NCBI GenBank assembly: GCA_029959865.1 | Contig: JASCPE010000002.1 | Location: 310,001-374,000, forward strand | DNA length: 64,000 nt | DNA from: Microbacteriaceae bacterium PS02070 | Lineage (GTDB): Bacteria; Actinomycetota; Actinomycetes; Actinomycetales; Microbacteriaceae | Direction: 5' to 3' | Part shown: in pieces, positions 17,565-25,097 of the stretch | Position numbering within the stretch: the stretch's first letter is position 1 | Layout: each line of letters opens with the position of its first letter | Notes under the pieces: model-generated | What the model was told of the DNA's origin: nothing | What the model saw: the letters and a program-made list of their open reading frames with translations, nothing else | Databases searched by the model: none | Program-made: the position numbers and the translations under genes

Positions 17565-17887
17565 CGTGGTTGCTACTCGCGGGAGCGATCGTCTCGGAAG
17601 TCGCCGCCACCTTGTCCTTGCGAGCCTCCGAAGGTCTGCGTAAGAAGGCCTGGATCGCGCCGATCGCAATCTTCTACGCCGGCGCGTTCGGGCTCCTCAC
17701 CCTCACGCTCATCCAAGGCATGCCCGTGGGTATCGCTTATGGCATCTGGGCGGCATCGGGTGTCGCTCTCACCGCGATCGGCGCCCACGTGTTCTTCAAA
17801 GAACGACTCACGTGGCGCATGACCGCAGGTATCGTCCTCATCGCTATCGGAGTTTTCATCATCGAGCTCGGGTCTGCCACCCACTGA
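17561..17887 (+). CDS. Small multidrug resistance (SMR) protein, shorter subunit
   Basis: A 108-residue SMR protein with the TM1 glutamate in VSEVAATLSLRAS and TM3 motif GIAYGIWAASGVALTA. It overlaps the upstream SMR gene by 4 bp (ATGA) and has only a weak ribosome-binding site, so translational coupling is likely. It probably pairs with the upstream subunit. The operon ends here; no terminator hairpin is obvious in the next 60 bp. Confidence 0.92.
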   Translation: MTWLLLAGAIVSEVAATLSLRASEGLRKKAWIAPIAIFYAGAFGLLTLTLIQGMPVGIAYGIWAASGVALTAIGAHVFFKERLTWRMTAGIVLIAIGVFIIELGSATH

Positions 17888-17957
17888 GCGCGTCGGCGAT
17901 TGGTGCTGATCGTCAGTAGATATCGGCGTGCGATCACGACTATCCCTCCCGGTGGGG

Positions 17958-18158
17958 TAGACTGTAGGGGCAAGTTGTTGAAGTTGTGTTTCTGCCGGAC
18001 GTTCCACGTCCGGACCGGCTTCCGGGCCCGAGTACGAGATCGGGTGGGTATGAGTTCGATTACTTCCTCGCGGCGTTCACCGCGGCGAGTATTTCCGTCT
18101 CGTTATTGATTGGTCTTTTATCTCTGTTCTCTCGGCCGCTATAGCCCCCTCACACGTC
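17958..18158 (+). promoter_or_regulatory. Promoter and structured leader upstream of the cold-shock gene
   Basis: A TAGACT -10-like hexamer at 17958-17963 is followed by a long untranslated-looking stretch. Hairpins seen: CCGGACG/CGTCCGG around TTCCA (17995-18013), CCCGA/TCGGG (18027-18044) and CTCGC/GCGAG (18067-18089). A T-rich stretch follows at about 18090-18135, unlike the surrounding base use. Long structured leaders are typical of cold-shock mRNAs. A 52-codon frame GTG 17986 to TAG 18144 with a hydrophobic end exists, but I do not trust it as a gene. Confidence 0.45.
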
Positions 18159-18437
18159 GTGTGGCGGCAAGCCGCGCCCGACGTCCACGTCGGCACCGTC
18201 GACGGTGAGTTCGCCAGCTTCATCACAGAAGATGTTGCCGGCTACGCCGTTCACGATGCTCACGGCAGACTCCTCGGGTCCCTGCCTTCCCTCGACTCGG
18301 CGCGTGCGCGCGTTGATGCCCATCACACACTCGTGCGGTCGACGCTCCCGTCGCGCGCACCTCAAACTCCGTGGCGGCGTCGTCGCCGCGGCTTTACGGA
18401 TCACTTCCGTGGTCCCGGACAAAAAAGGAAAGACGTC
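18159..18437 (+). other. Open frame of 93 codons running in frame into cspA
   Basis: From GTG 18159 the frame is open with no stop into the cold-shock gene, giving a 160-codon frame in total. The first 58 or so residues look protein-like ([30 protein letters not shown]), then the sequence turns Arg/Pro-rich. Third-position GC in that part is about 72 percent, lower than neighbouring genes. Either a fused N-terminal domain, a small gene that lost its stop, or chance. A 14-bp palindrome CACCGTCGACGGTG lies at 18194-18207. No ribosome-binding site precedes the GTG. Confidence 0.35.
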
Positions 18438-18641
18438 ATGGCCACAGGCACCGTCAAATGGTTCAACTCCGACAAGGGCTACGGCTTCATCGCTCCCGAT
18501 GACGGCTCCGCCGACCTCTTCGCGCACTTCAGCGCGATCAACAGCGGCGGCTACCGCAGCCTCGAGGAAAACCAGAAGGTCAGCTTCGACGCTGAGCGCG
18601 GCCCCAAGGGCATGCAGGCAGCGAACATCCAGGTTCTCTGA
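18438..18641 (+). CDS. cspA: Cold-shock protein, CspA family
   Basis: A 67-residue single cold-shock domain protein that binds single-stranded RNA and DNA and acts as an RNA chaperone. RNP1 (KGYGFI) and RNP2 (DLFAHF) are intact, with the starting [17 protein letters not shown] 18438 has AAAAAAGGAAAG upstream, a strong site, so this short form is surely made. A longer form from 18159 in the same frame is possible. It is preceded by a roughly 470-bp structured leader and followed by a terminator, so it is monocistronic. Confidence 0.96.
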   Translation: MATGTVKWFNSDKGYGFIAPDDGSADLFAHFSAINSGGYRSLEENQKVSFDAERGPKGMQAANIQVL

Positions 18642-18654
18642 ATCCTCGCCCCAC

Positions 18655-18700
18655 ACAGTGGATGCTCCACCGGCCTTCGGGTCGGGTGAGCATCCACTGT
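18655..18700 (+). terminator. Terminator hairpin after cspA
   Basis: ACAGTGGATGCTC and GAGCATCCACTGT form a perfect 13-bp stem around a 20-nt loop, 13 bp after the stop codon. The T-run is short (TTGCGTTT). Confidence 0.75.
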
Positions 18701-18879
18701 TGCGTTTGCGGGCTGTGAGCCCCGCGCGGCTCACAGACAAATCAAGAGAACCGCTCGATACACTTCGAGTGCCCACCCGTGCCAACAGGAAGAACACCCG
18801 TGCGCGCATCGCGAAACTCCACTGCTCAGGAGGGTCGAACACCGTACCCTCTCGATTCGGTTCGAGGGGGTGAGTGCAC

Positions 18880-20301
18880 ATGCTCGCGGCAGCACTGACG
18901 TTGCTGCTCGGAGTGTTGCTGACGCTGGCGATCATCGCCGCGTGCGGCTTCTTCGTCGCGCAGGAATTCGCCTACATGTCGGTCGATCGGTCTCGGATGG
19001 CCGCCCTGGCGGAAAAAGGCGACGCGCAAGCCAAACGAGTACTCGCGATCACCAAGCGCACCTCGTTCATGCTGTCTGGGGCCCAACTCGGGATCACCGT
19101 GACGGGTCTTCTCATTGGCTACGTTGCCGAGCCCTTGATCGGCGAGTCGATCGGGACGCTACTGGGGGGCGTCGGGGTCAATCCGGCCGTCTCGATTCTG
19201 ATCGGCACCACCGGCGCCCTCCTGCTGGCGACGATCGTCACGATGATCTTCGGTGAGTTGTACCCGAAGAACTTTGCGATCGCGAGCCCCGAGCCCCTGG
19301 CGCGCGCACTCGCGGTCCCGACCCGCATTTACCTGATGCTGTTCGGCTGGCTGATCACCGTCTTCGACATCGCGGCCAACGCATTATTGCGCCTTCTCCG
19401 CATCGAGCCGCTCGAAGATGTCGATGAGAGCGCCACTGCTCGAGACCTTGAGGCGATCATCGAGGAGTCGCGCGCCAGCGGCGACCTCCCCGACGACCTG
19501 TCGGTGATGATCGACCGCATTCTCGACTTCCCTCAGCGCACAGTCGAGCACGCGATGGTGCCCCGGTCTCGGATCGACTCTGTGACCCCCGACACGCCGC
19601 TGGGTGAGGTGCGAGCGATGATGTCTACGGGGCACACGCGCTACCCCGTGGTGGCCGACGAAGACGCGCCGATCGGAGTGGTCGAACTCATCGATCTGCT
19701 CCGTGGAGAGCACGCAGACGATGCCCCGGTGACGGTGCTGATGCGCGAGCCGGTCATTCTGCCGACCGCAATGCGGCTGCCGGTCGCGCTCGACAAGATG
19801 CGTCGGACGCGCAACGAGCTTGCCTGCGTCGTCGATGAGTACGGCAACTTCGATGGGATCCTCACGATCGAAGACCTCACCGAAGAAGTGGCAGGGGAAC
19901 TCTCCGATGAGCACGACGTCGACATCCGTCACGCGGCGGAGATGGACGACAAGCGGTGGCGAGTCCCCGGCGACGTCCACCTCGACGAGCTCGAACGCCT
20001 CATCGGCTATGACCTGGCAGATGACGACGCGGAGACGATCGCGGGCCTCATCATTCGAGAGCACGGCGATCTCCTGCCGGTGGGAGCAGTGGTGCGCGTA
20101 GACCTCCCCGAACGCCCGAACGAGACGGTGCAAGGCATCAGGATGAGTCGTTGGCTCGATATCGAGGTCACCGAGGTATCACGCTTGGTGCCCTCGCAGG
20201 TCATCGTGAGACTCAATGAGGTGGATCTGGACGCGGAAGACGATCGAGGTGAGGGCGCCTCGACGCCTGATCACAACAACGGCGAGGAGGTGGCGCAATG
20301 A
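18880..20301 (+). CDS. HlyC/CorC-type transporter: DUF21 (CNNM), CBS pair, CorC_HlyC
   Basis: A 473-residue membrane protein with an N-terminal DUF21/CNNM transmembrane domain (about 1-190, GELYPKNFAIA conserved), a CBS pair (about 210-330) and a C-terminal CorC_HlyC domain (about 345-440, with VDEYGNFDGILTIEDLTEE before it). Such proteins are linked to magnesium or other divalent-cation efflux. ATG 18880 is preceded by GAGGGGGTGAG; GTG 18874 is an alternative. Its stop overlaps the next DUF21 gene by 4 bp (ATGA), so both are probably in one operon and may form a complex. Confidence 0.92.
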   Translation: MLAAALTLLLGVLLTLAIIAACGFFVAQEFAYMSVDRSRMAALAEKGDAQAKRVLAITKRTSFMLSGAQLGITVTGLLIGYVAEPLIGESIGTLLGGVGVNPAVSILIGTTGALLLATIVTMIFGELYPKNFAIASPEPLARALAVPTRIYLMLFGWLITVFDIAANALLRLLRIEPLEDVDESATARDLEAIIEESRASGDLPDDLSVMIDRILDFPQRTVEHAMVPRSRIDSVTPDTPLGEVRAMMSTGHTRYPVVADEDAPIGVVELIDLLRGEHADDAPVTVLMREPVILPTAMRLPVALDKMRRTRNELACVVDEYGNFDGILTIEDLTEEVAGELSDEHDVDIRHAAEMDDKRWRVPGDVHLDELERLIGYDLADDDAETIAGLIIREHGDLLPVGAVVRVDLPERPNETVQGIRMSRWLDIEVTEVSRLVPSQVIVRLNEVDLDAEDDRGEGASTPDHNNGEEVAQ

Positions 20302-21320
20302 ACGGATGGATGGTCGCACTCATCACGGTCGTACTGATCGTCGCGAGCGCATTCTTCGTCATCGTCGAGTTCGCGCTCCTGGCCGTGCGGCGTCACCGCC
20401 TGGAGGAAGAGGCCGGCCACAGCGCCTCGGCTCGGGCTGCGCTGCGCGGTGTGAACGAGCTGACCGTGATGCTCGCGTTTGCGCAGCTGGGCATCACCGT
20501 CTGCACCTTCCTGCTGGGAGCCGTCACGAAGCCGGCGATCGACTACGCGCTGTCACCGGTGCTCACGCAGTGGGGTCTTCCCAGTGTCGTGGCCGACATC
20601 ACCGCCTTCATGCTCGCGCTCATCGTGGTGACCTTCTTGCACCTCGTCATCGGTGAGATGGCGCCCAAGTCGTGGGCGATCGCTCACCCGGAGACGGCGG
20701 CGAAGGCGACCGGTATTGCGGCACGCGCCTTGACCTGGCCGCTGCGTCCCTTCCTGCTGTGGATCAACCGCATCGCGAACCGCCTCGTCAAGGCATCGGG
20801 TGTGGAGCCGGTCGAGAAGGCAGCCGCTGGAGGACAGGACGCGGATACGATCCGTCAGCTCGTCGCGCATTCGCGCGCCGCGGGAACGCTGGACGAGCAG
20901 TATTCGCAACCGATCGCGCACGCCATCGAGCTGGGGACACTCACGGTCGGAGATGTCGTGCGGTCAGATGCCGCGCCGACTGCCGTCTCGGCGACAGCCA
21001 CTGTCGCTGAGGTGCAGGAAGCGGCTCGGGTGTCCGGACACCTGCGCATTCTCGTTGGCTCCGGTGCGCAGAGCCGTGTCGCCCATGTGCGCGACACGCT
21101 CGACGCTGCCCCGGAGGTTCCCGCATCGTCCATTGCGCGCGACCCCCTCGTGGTGACCCCGGACGACTCGGCATACGAGGTCCTGACCCGCATGCGGAAC
21201 ACCCACGCTCAGCTTGCCATCGTGGTGCTGGACGGGGATCTGCGCGGAGTGGTCACGCTCGACGATCTGCTCCGGGAGATCCTGCCGTCCGTACAGACCC
21301 CGACAACGGCTGCACCCTGA
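20298..21320 (+). CDS. DUF21 (CNNM) and CBS-domain membrane protein
   Basis: A 340-residue paralogue of the upstream protein, with DUF21 membrane domain (about 1-190, GEMAPKSWAIAHPE) and a CBS region (about 205-335, VTLDDLLREIL at the end). It lacks the CorC_HlyC domain. ATGA overlap with the upstream gene indicates coupling and a possible heteromer in cation transport. Two hairpins follow the stop. Confidence 0.9.
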   Translation: MNGWMVALITVVLIVASAFFVIVEFALLAVRRHRLEEEAGHSASARAALRGVNELTVMLAFAQLGITVCTFLLGAVTKPAIDYALSPVLTQWGLPSVVADITAFMLALIVVTFLHLVIGEMAPKSWAIAHPETAAKATGIAARALTWPLRPFLLWINRIANRLVKASGVEPVEKAAAGGQDADTIRQLVAHSRAAGTLDEQYSQPIAHAIELGTLTVGDVVRSDAAPTAVSATATVAEVQEAARVSGHLRILVGSGAQSRVAHVRDTLDAAPEVPASSIARDPLVVTPDDSAYEVLTRMRNTHAQLAIVVLDGDLRGVVTLDDLLREILPSVQTPTTAAP

Positions 21321-21321
21321 C

Positions 21322-21358
21322 TCACCGACGGTGCGGGTTGCGTTCGCACCGTCAGTGA
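21322..21358 (+). terminator. Terminator hairpin after the DUF21 pair
   Basis: GACGGTGCG and CGCACCGTC form a 9-bp stem with a 9-nt loop. TCAC/GTGA outside extend it past one mismatch. It begins directly after the stop codon. Confidence 0.65.
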
Positions 21359-21372
21359 AGCGGAGCACGGGC

Positions 21373-21428
21373 CGACTCGCCGGGCGCCGTCACCATGAGA
21401 GGTGGCGCCGCCCGGCGGGGCCGAGTCG
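21373..21428. terminator. Imperfect hairpin between convergent genes
   Basis: CGACTCG with CGAGTCG and CGCCGGGCG with CGCCCGGCG pair on either side of a bulge, forming a long imperfect stem just after the first hairpin and just before the stop of the reverse-strand SDR gene. It could end transcripts from both sides. Confidence 0.5.
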
Positions 21429-21433
21429 TCGGG

Positions 21434-22075
21434 TCAATACCCGGCGGTGATCCGCTGGCGCGGGTGGGCGGGGTGTTCGACCTCATCGATGAGCACCGCG
21501 GCGAAGTCCTCGTAGGTCAACGAGGCGTTGCCCGCGTCATCGGTCACCGGCTGGTCGGTACCGAGGCGGTAGTGGCCGTGACGCGTCCCCGGACGGAAGT
21601 CGACGGGGGGAGGGGACACGAACGTCCAATCGACATCGTCAACGGTGCGGTAGTAGTCCAGTGCGGCGGCCTGTCCGACGGCGGGGTCCAGGAACGCCGT
21701 GGGGAAGTCGGGCAGATCCATGATGCGGGTGCCATCCGGCGTGGTCAGGCTCGCGCCTCCACCCATGTGGATGACGCGCGGATGAGTGCCGGGCAGTGTG
21801 CGAATCGTTTCGACCACGGTGGTGGCCGCGCGCTTCCAGATCTCGCGTCCGGGGCCGCCTACGGTGACGATGAACACGTCCGTTCCTTCGGAGAGTTCGC
21901 GAACCGAGTCTGTGTCGGTGACGTCGCCGCGCACCACGGTCGCGCCGTCGGGCAGATCGTCGACCGCATCCGGGTCACGTACCACGGCCCTGACCTCCAG
22001 TCCGCGCGACAACGCTTCGGCGACGACCCGTCGTCCAGCCTTGCCCGCTGCTCCGAAAACTGTGATCGTACCCAC
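21434..22075 (-). CDS. NAD(P)-binding SDR, NmrA-like
   Basis: A 213-residue atypical SDR with Rossmann motif ITVFGAAGKAGRRVVAEAL at the N terminus and the NmrA/BVR-B pattern VVRGDVTDTDSV, VIHMGGGAS, WTFVSPP. It probably binds NADPH and acts as a reductase or sensor; the substrate is not readable. GTG 22075 is preceded by GGGAG 5 nt away; an in-frame ATG at 22192 would add an unlikely Arg/Pro-rich piece. It is on the same strand as the YchJ-like gene, 138 bp downstream of it. Confidence 0.86.
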   Translation of the reverse strand: MGTITVFGAAGKAGRRVVAEALSRGLEVRAVVRDPDAVDDLPDGATVVRGDVTDTDSVRELSEGTDVFIVTVGGPGREIWKRAATTVVETIRTLPGTHPRVIHMGGGASLTTPDGTRIMDLPDFPTAFLDPAVGQAAALDYYRTVDDVDWTFVSPPPVDFRPGTRHGHYRLGTDQPVTDDAGNASLTYEDFAAVLIDEVEHPAHPRQRITAGY

Positions 22076-22213
22076 GAGGTCTCCCTTCTTGGCCGGTCCC
22101 TCCGGGCCGACCGTCGCTCTCGGCCGCGCGCCGCGGCCATCTTCGATCACCGCAACGCGGAGCGACGGATCCGCATTCCGGCGAAGTGCCATCGTGTTTC
22201 GCCGCGAAAGGCT

Positions 22214-22588
22214 TCAGTCGTCTGTGACAACGTCGCCGTCGACGTAGAACCAGCGGCCACCACGTCGTGCGAAGCGGGATCGCTCGTGAAGCGTCTCCTG
22301 ATACCCGCCCCGCGCACTGTGAGCGGTGAACTCCACGGTGTCGTCAGTAGCCTCGTGGATGTCCAGCCGCGTCCACCGGCGCGCCAGGTCGAGATCGAGT
22401 GCATGAGGTCGGGTCCGAGGGTGCCAGGTGGCAATCAGGTAGTCCGTCGCTCCGGCCGCGAAGGCCGAGTACCGGGAGCGCATGAGCTCCTCGGGGGTGT
22501 CCGCGAGCCGCGCGCCGAGATGCAGGGGAGCGCAGCACGCCCCATATACGCGGCCCGAACCGCACGGGCAGGGATCACCGGAACGCAC
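22214..22588 (-). CDS. YchJ-family protein with SEC-C zinc motif
   Basis: A 124-residue protein that begins with a SEC-C type motif, CPCGSGRVYGACC, expected to bind zinc, followed by the conserved YchJ part (ELMRSRYSAFAAGATDYLIATWHPRTRP, quoted here in pieces: MRSRYSAFAAG and YLIATWHP) with an NTF2-like fold. Function unknown. GTG 22588 is chosen because the motif starts three residues later, as in the family; an open frame extends further upstream but is not family-like. It is divergent from the GlsB-type gene at 22850. Confidence 0.85.
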   Translation of the reverse strand: MRSGDPCPCGSGRVYGACCAPLHLGARLADTPEELMRSRYSAFAAGATDYLIATWHPRTRPHALDLDLARRWTRLDIHEATDDTVEFTAHSARGGYQETLHERSRFARRGGRWFYVDGDVVTDD

Positions 22589-22657
22589 GGTTCGATCATA
22601 TTCCCGGGGTGGAAAATACGCGGTGTGGCGCAGGCGCCGCGACACGCCCGGGATGTG

Positions 22658-22701
22658 CGTCAAAGCGTTTTGACGGTAATTCCTCGGTTCAGCGATAGAA
22701 T
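22658..22701 (+). promoter_or_regulatory. Promoter of the GlsB-type gene with palindrome over -35
   Basis: TTGACG (22670-22675) and GATAGAAT (22694-22701) form a -35/-10 pair spaced about 18 bp. CGTCAAA and TTTGACG (22658-22664 and 22669-22675) form an inverted repeat covering the -35, a possible operator. The rest of the 261-bp gap holds a long leader and the AAAGGA ribosome-binding site at 22834-22840. Confidence 0.5.
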
Positions 22702-22849
22702 CGGTCACGCACCCCGTGGAATCGGTGCAGGCGAAGGCGCCCCACCGTGGGGTGCTGGAGTGTCGGTCCCGCGGAAACCAGCACAACGGGAGATCCCCAT
22801 TCGGCAACCGCCGATGCTGGACCTGCTGATTACGAAAGGACGCCACAAC

Positions 22850-23119
22850 ATGGGCTTTCTCGGTTTTCTTCTTCTTGGTCTGATCGCTGGTGCGATCGCC
22901 AAGCTCATCCTTCCTGGTAAGCAGGGCGGCGGCTGGATCGTCACCCTCATCCTCGGTGTCGTGGGCGCGCTGCTCGGCGGCTGGCTCGGAGGACTCATCT
23001 TCAACGTGAACCTCGAAGAGTTCTTCAGCATCCAGACGTGGCTTCTTGCCATCGGCGGATCGCTGATCGTGCTCCTCATCTGGGGCTTCATCACGGGCCG
23101 CAACAAGAACCGCGCCTAA
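22850..23119 (+). CDS. GlsB/YeaQ/YmgE-family stress membrane protein
   Basis: An 89-residue protein with three predicted membrane helices and Gly-rich segments (LIAGAIAKLILPGKQGGG, VVGALLGGWLGGLIF), the Transgly_assoc/YeaQ family pattern. These are small stress-associated membrane proteins of unclear role. ATG 22850 follows AAAGGA by about 9 nt. It is monocistronic: its own promoter lies upstream and a strong terminator directly after. Confidence 0.92.
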   Translation: MGFLGFLLLGLIAGAIAKLILPGKQGGGWIVTLILGVVGALLGGWLGGLIFNVNLEEFFSIQTWLLAIGGSLIVLLIWGFITGRNKNRA

Positions 23120-23127
23120 GACGCTTC

Positions 23128-23167
23128 ACAACGGGCCCCGGACGATTCGTCGTCCGGGGCCCGTTGT
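23128..23167 (+). terminator. Strong terminator, 18-bp stem with TTCG loop
   Basis: ACAACGGGCCCCGGACGA pairs perfectly with 23150-23167 around a TTCG tetraloop, 8 bp after the stop codon, followed by GTTCTT. Confidence 0.9.
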
Positions 23168-23218
23168 GTTCTTCCGGCGCGGGTGTGGACAGGCCGCGCC
23201 ACTGTTCGCGCGCACGGC

Positions 23219-23224
23219 TATCGT
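23219..23224 (+). promoter_or_regulatory. -10 element for leaderless DUF1905 mRNA
   Basis: TATCGT is exactly 6 nt before ATG 23231, and there is no Shine-Dalgarno in between. Confidence 0.5.
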
Positions 23225-23230
23225 GGCGCC

Positions 23231-23527
23231 ATGCGTGTGGAAGTCGAGGGAACGATCTTCCGCTGGGACGCGCGTACCGAGGCGTGGTACTTCGTGGCAC
23301 TTCCCGAAGCTGTCAGCGAAGCGATCCGCGACCTACCGTTCGCCTCACGCGGCTTTGGGTCGGTGCGGGTCGCGGCACGGATCGGAGCGACCGGGTGGCG
23401 CACGTCGGTCTTCCCAGACAGCCGCGCGGGCCTGTACGTCCTCCCGCTCAAGCGCGCCGTGCGTGTCGCCGAGGGGCTGGGGACAGAGGGCTCTGTCACG
23501 GTGGCGCTCGAGGTGCTTGACGCGTGA
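23231..23527 (+). CDS. DUF1905 domain protein
   Basis: A 98-residue protein covering one DUF1905 domain: FRWDARTEAWYFVALPE, SRGFGSVRVAARIGATGW and KRAVRVAEGLGTEGSVTVAL follow the family pattern. DUF1905 proteins are small beta-barrel-like proteins of unknown function. The ATG at 23231 fits a leaderless start; an upstream frame from 23183 is not family-like. It overlaps the prepilin-peptidase gene by 4 bp (GTGA). Confidence 0.85.
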   Translation: MRVEVEGTIFRWDARTEAWYFVALPEAVSEAIRDLPFASRGFGSVRVAARIGATGWRTSVFPDSRAGLYVLPLKRAVRVAEGLGTEGSVTVALEVLDA

Positions 23528-24000
23528 GCGCTGCGGCGATCGTCTGCGTCCTGGCCTTCGGTGTGCTCGCGGCCGCGAGTGTCCCGCTCACGGTGATCGA
23601 CGTGCGGGAGCATCGCCTGCCGAACGCGATCGTGTTGCCGCTCTACCCGGTGGCATTGGCGGCGGCAGGTGCCGTCGCCCTCTTCCTCGGCGACGCCGCG
23701 GTGCTCCTTCGCGCCGTCGCCTGCGGTCTGGCTCTCTTCGCCGTCTTCGCTCTTCTCCGCTCTGTCGGCGGCGGGATGGGCGGCGGTGACGTGAAGCTTG
23801 CCGGAGTCCTTGGGATCTTCCTCGGCATCCTCGGGTGGGCGCCGGCGATCGCTGGTGCTGCCCTCGCCTTCGTGCTCGGTGGGGTCTGGAGCCTCTTCCT
23901 CCTCATGTCGCGGCGCGTCGATCGGACGACGCGAATTGCGTTCGGTCCGTTCATGATCGCCGCGGCATGGACGAGTGTGGGCATCGTCGTCTTAGGCTGA
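23524..24000 (+). CDS. A24-family prepilin-type peptidase, short form
   Basis: A 158-residue membrane aspartyl protease of the type IV prepilin peptidase family, with the two catalytic Asp motifs: TVIDVREHRLPNAI (Asp near 26) and GGGMGGGDVKLAGVLG (Asp near 88). It has only the peptidase part, without the N-terminal methylation domain, as in TadV-like enzymes. No pilin or pilus genes are in the window, so its substrate must be elsewhere. GTG start overlaps the DUF1905 stop. Confidence 0.88.
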   Translation: MSAAAIVCVLAFGVLAAASVPLTVIDVREHRLPNAIVLPLYPVALAAAGAVALFLGDAAVLLRAVACGLALFAVFALLRSVGGGMGGGDVKLAGVLGIFLGILGWAPAIAGAALAFVLGGVWSLFLLMSRRVDRTTRIAFGPFMIAAAWTSVGIVVLG

Positions 24001-24029
24001 GGGAATCCAATCGGAAGGAATTCGACCTG

Positions 24030-25094
24030 ATGGCCGAAAAGACCCTGATCCAACGCGTGATCGCACGTGTGCTTCAGCTCAAGATCGTCCGTGCCTACCT
24101 GCACTACGGCGAATCCAATGGCAGCGTGCTCGCCGACAGTGTGACCTACCGCATGCTGTTCGGCGTCTTCGCCGGGCTCCTGGTCGGCTTCAGTGTTGCG
24201 GCCATCTGGCTCTCGGGGAACCCAGAAGCGACGGCCGCTCTCATCGATGCGGTCGACAACTTCATCCCCGGTCTGATCGGTGAGGACGGCATCATCAGCG
24301 AGGATGCGCTCCAGCTCAGCCCGGGCATCTCGATCGCCGGTGCGATCTCCCTCCTCGGTCTGTTCTGGGCGGCGCTCGGCGCGATTCGGTCACTGCGGAT
24401 TGCGATCCGGTCCATTGCAGGCACGAGCAACACGGATGGCGCCTTCATCTTTGTGATGCTCCGCAACTTCCTCCTTGCCGTGATCATCGGGGCGGGATTG
24501 GTCGCGACGGCCGGTGCCACCATCCTCGGTACCGCGGGCCTCGATCTCGTCTTGGGTTGGTTCGGGATCTCCGAGAGCTCTCAGCTCGCCCGCGTCGGTT
24601 CGACACTTGTCGTCGTCCTGGCGGTCTTCATCGTCGATGCGTTCCTGGTAGCGATGATGTTCCGCGTGCTTTCCGGCACGAAGCCGCCTGTGCGGACCCT
24701 GCTTCCCGGTGCCATCATCGGCGGAATCGGCCTGAGTGTTCTTCAGCAACTGTCCGGGCTCTTCATCGGCGGCGCGACCTCCAATCCGCTGCTGGCCTCG
24801 TTCGCGTCCCTCATCGCGCTGTTGCTGTGGATGAACTTCTCGGTGCAGGTGGTTCTGATCGCCTCCAGTTACATTGTCATGGGCATCGAAGAGGACGAGA
24901 ACCGTGTGCGCGCTGTGTACGGCGCCACGAGCCTCCCGCAGCGCCGCGTGCGTCGCGCCGAGCGTTTGGTGGACATCGCAACCATCGAACTCAACGCCGC
25001 GCGTGAGGCCGAGGTGGAGGCCAATGCCAAGGCAGAGGAGAAGGCGGAGGCAGCCGAGGAGAAGAGCAAAGAGAAGGCCGGCGCGAACGCCTGA
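24030..25094 (+). CDS. YihY/BrkB-family inner membrane protein
   Basis: A 354-residue membrane protein with six or so helices between residues 45 and 280 and the YihY/BrkB pattern (DSVTYRMLFGVFAGLL, WAALGAIRSLRIAI, LIALLLWMNFSVQVVLIAS). The last 40 residues are an Ala/Glu/Lys-rich charged tail, probably helical. Once called RNase BN, the family has no established activity. ATG 24030 follows GGAAGGAA. Its stop lies 3 bp from the stop of the convergent amidotransferase gene. Confidence 0.9.
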   Translation: MAEKTLIQRVIARVLQLKIVRAYLHYGESNGSVLADSVTYRMLFGVFAGLLVGFSVAAIWLSGNPEATAALIDAVDNFIPGLIGEDGIISEDALQLSPGISIAGAISLLGLFWAALGAIRSLRIAIRSIAGTSNTDGAFIFVMLRNFLLAVIIGAGLVATAGATILGTAGLDLVLGWFGISESSQLARVGSTLVVVLAVFIVDAFLVAMMFRVLSGTKPPVRTLLPGAIIGGIGLSVLQQLSGLFIGGATSNPLLASFASLIALLLWMNFSVQVVLIASSYIVMGIEEDENRVRAVYGATSLPQRRVRRAERLVDIATIELNAAREAEVEANAKAEEKAEAAEEKSKEKAGANA

Positions 25095-25097
25095 CCG

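Noticed and set aside
17986-18144. 52-codon frame in the cspA leader with a hydrophobic C-terminal stretch
   Set aside because: No ribosome-binding site, codon use unlike the genome (TTA, ATT, CTT), and overlap with stable hairpins. Kept only as a remark in the leader entry.
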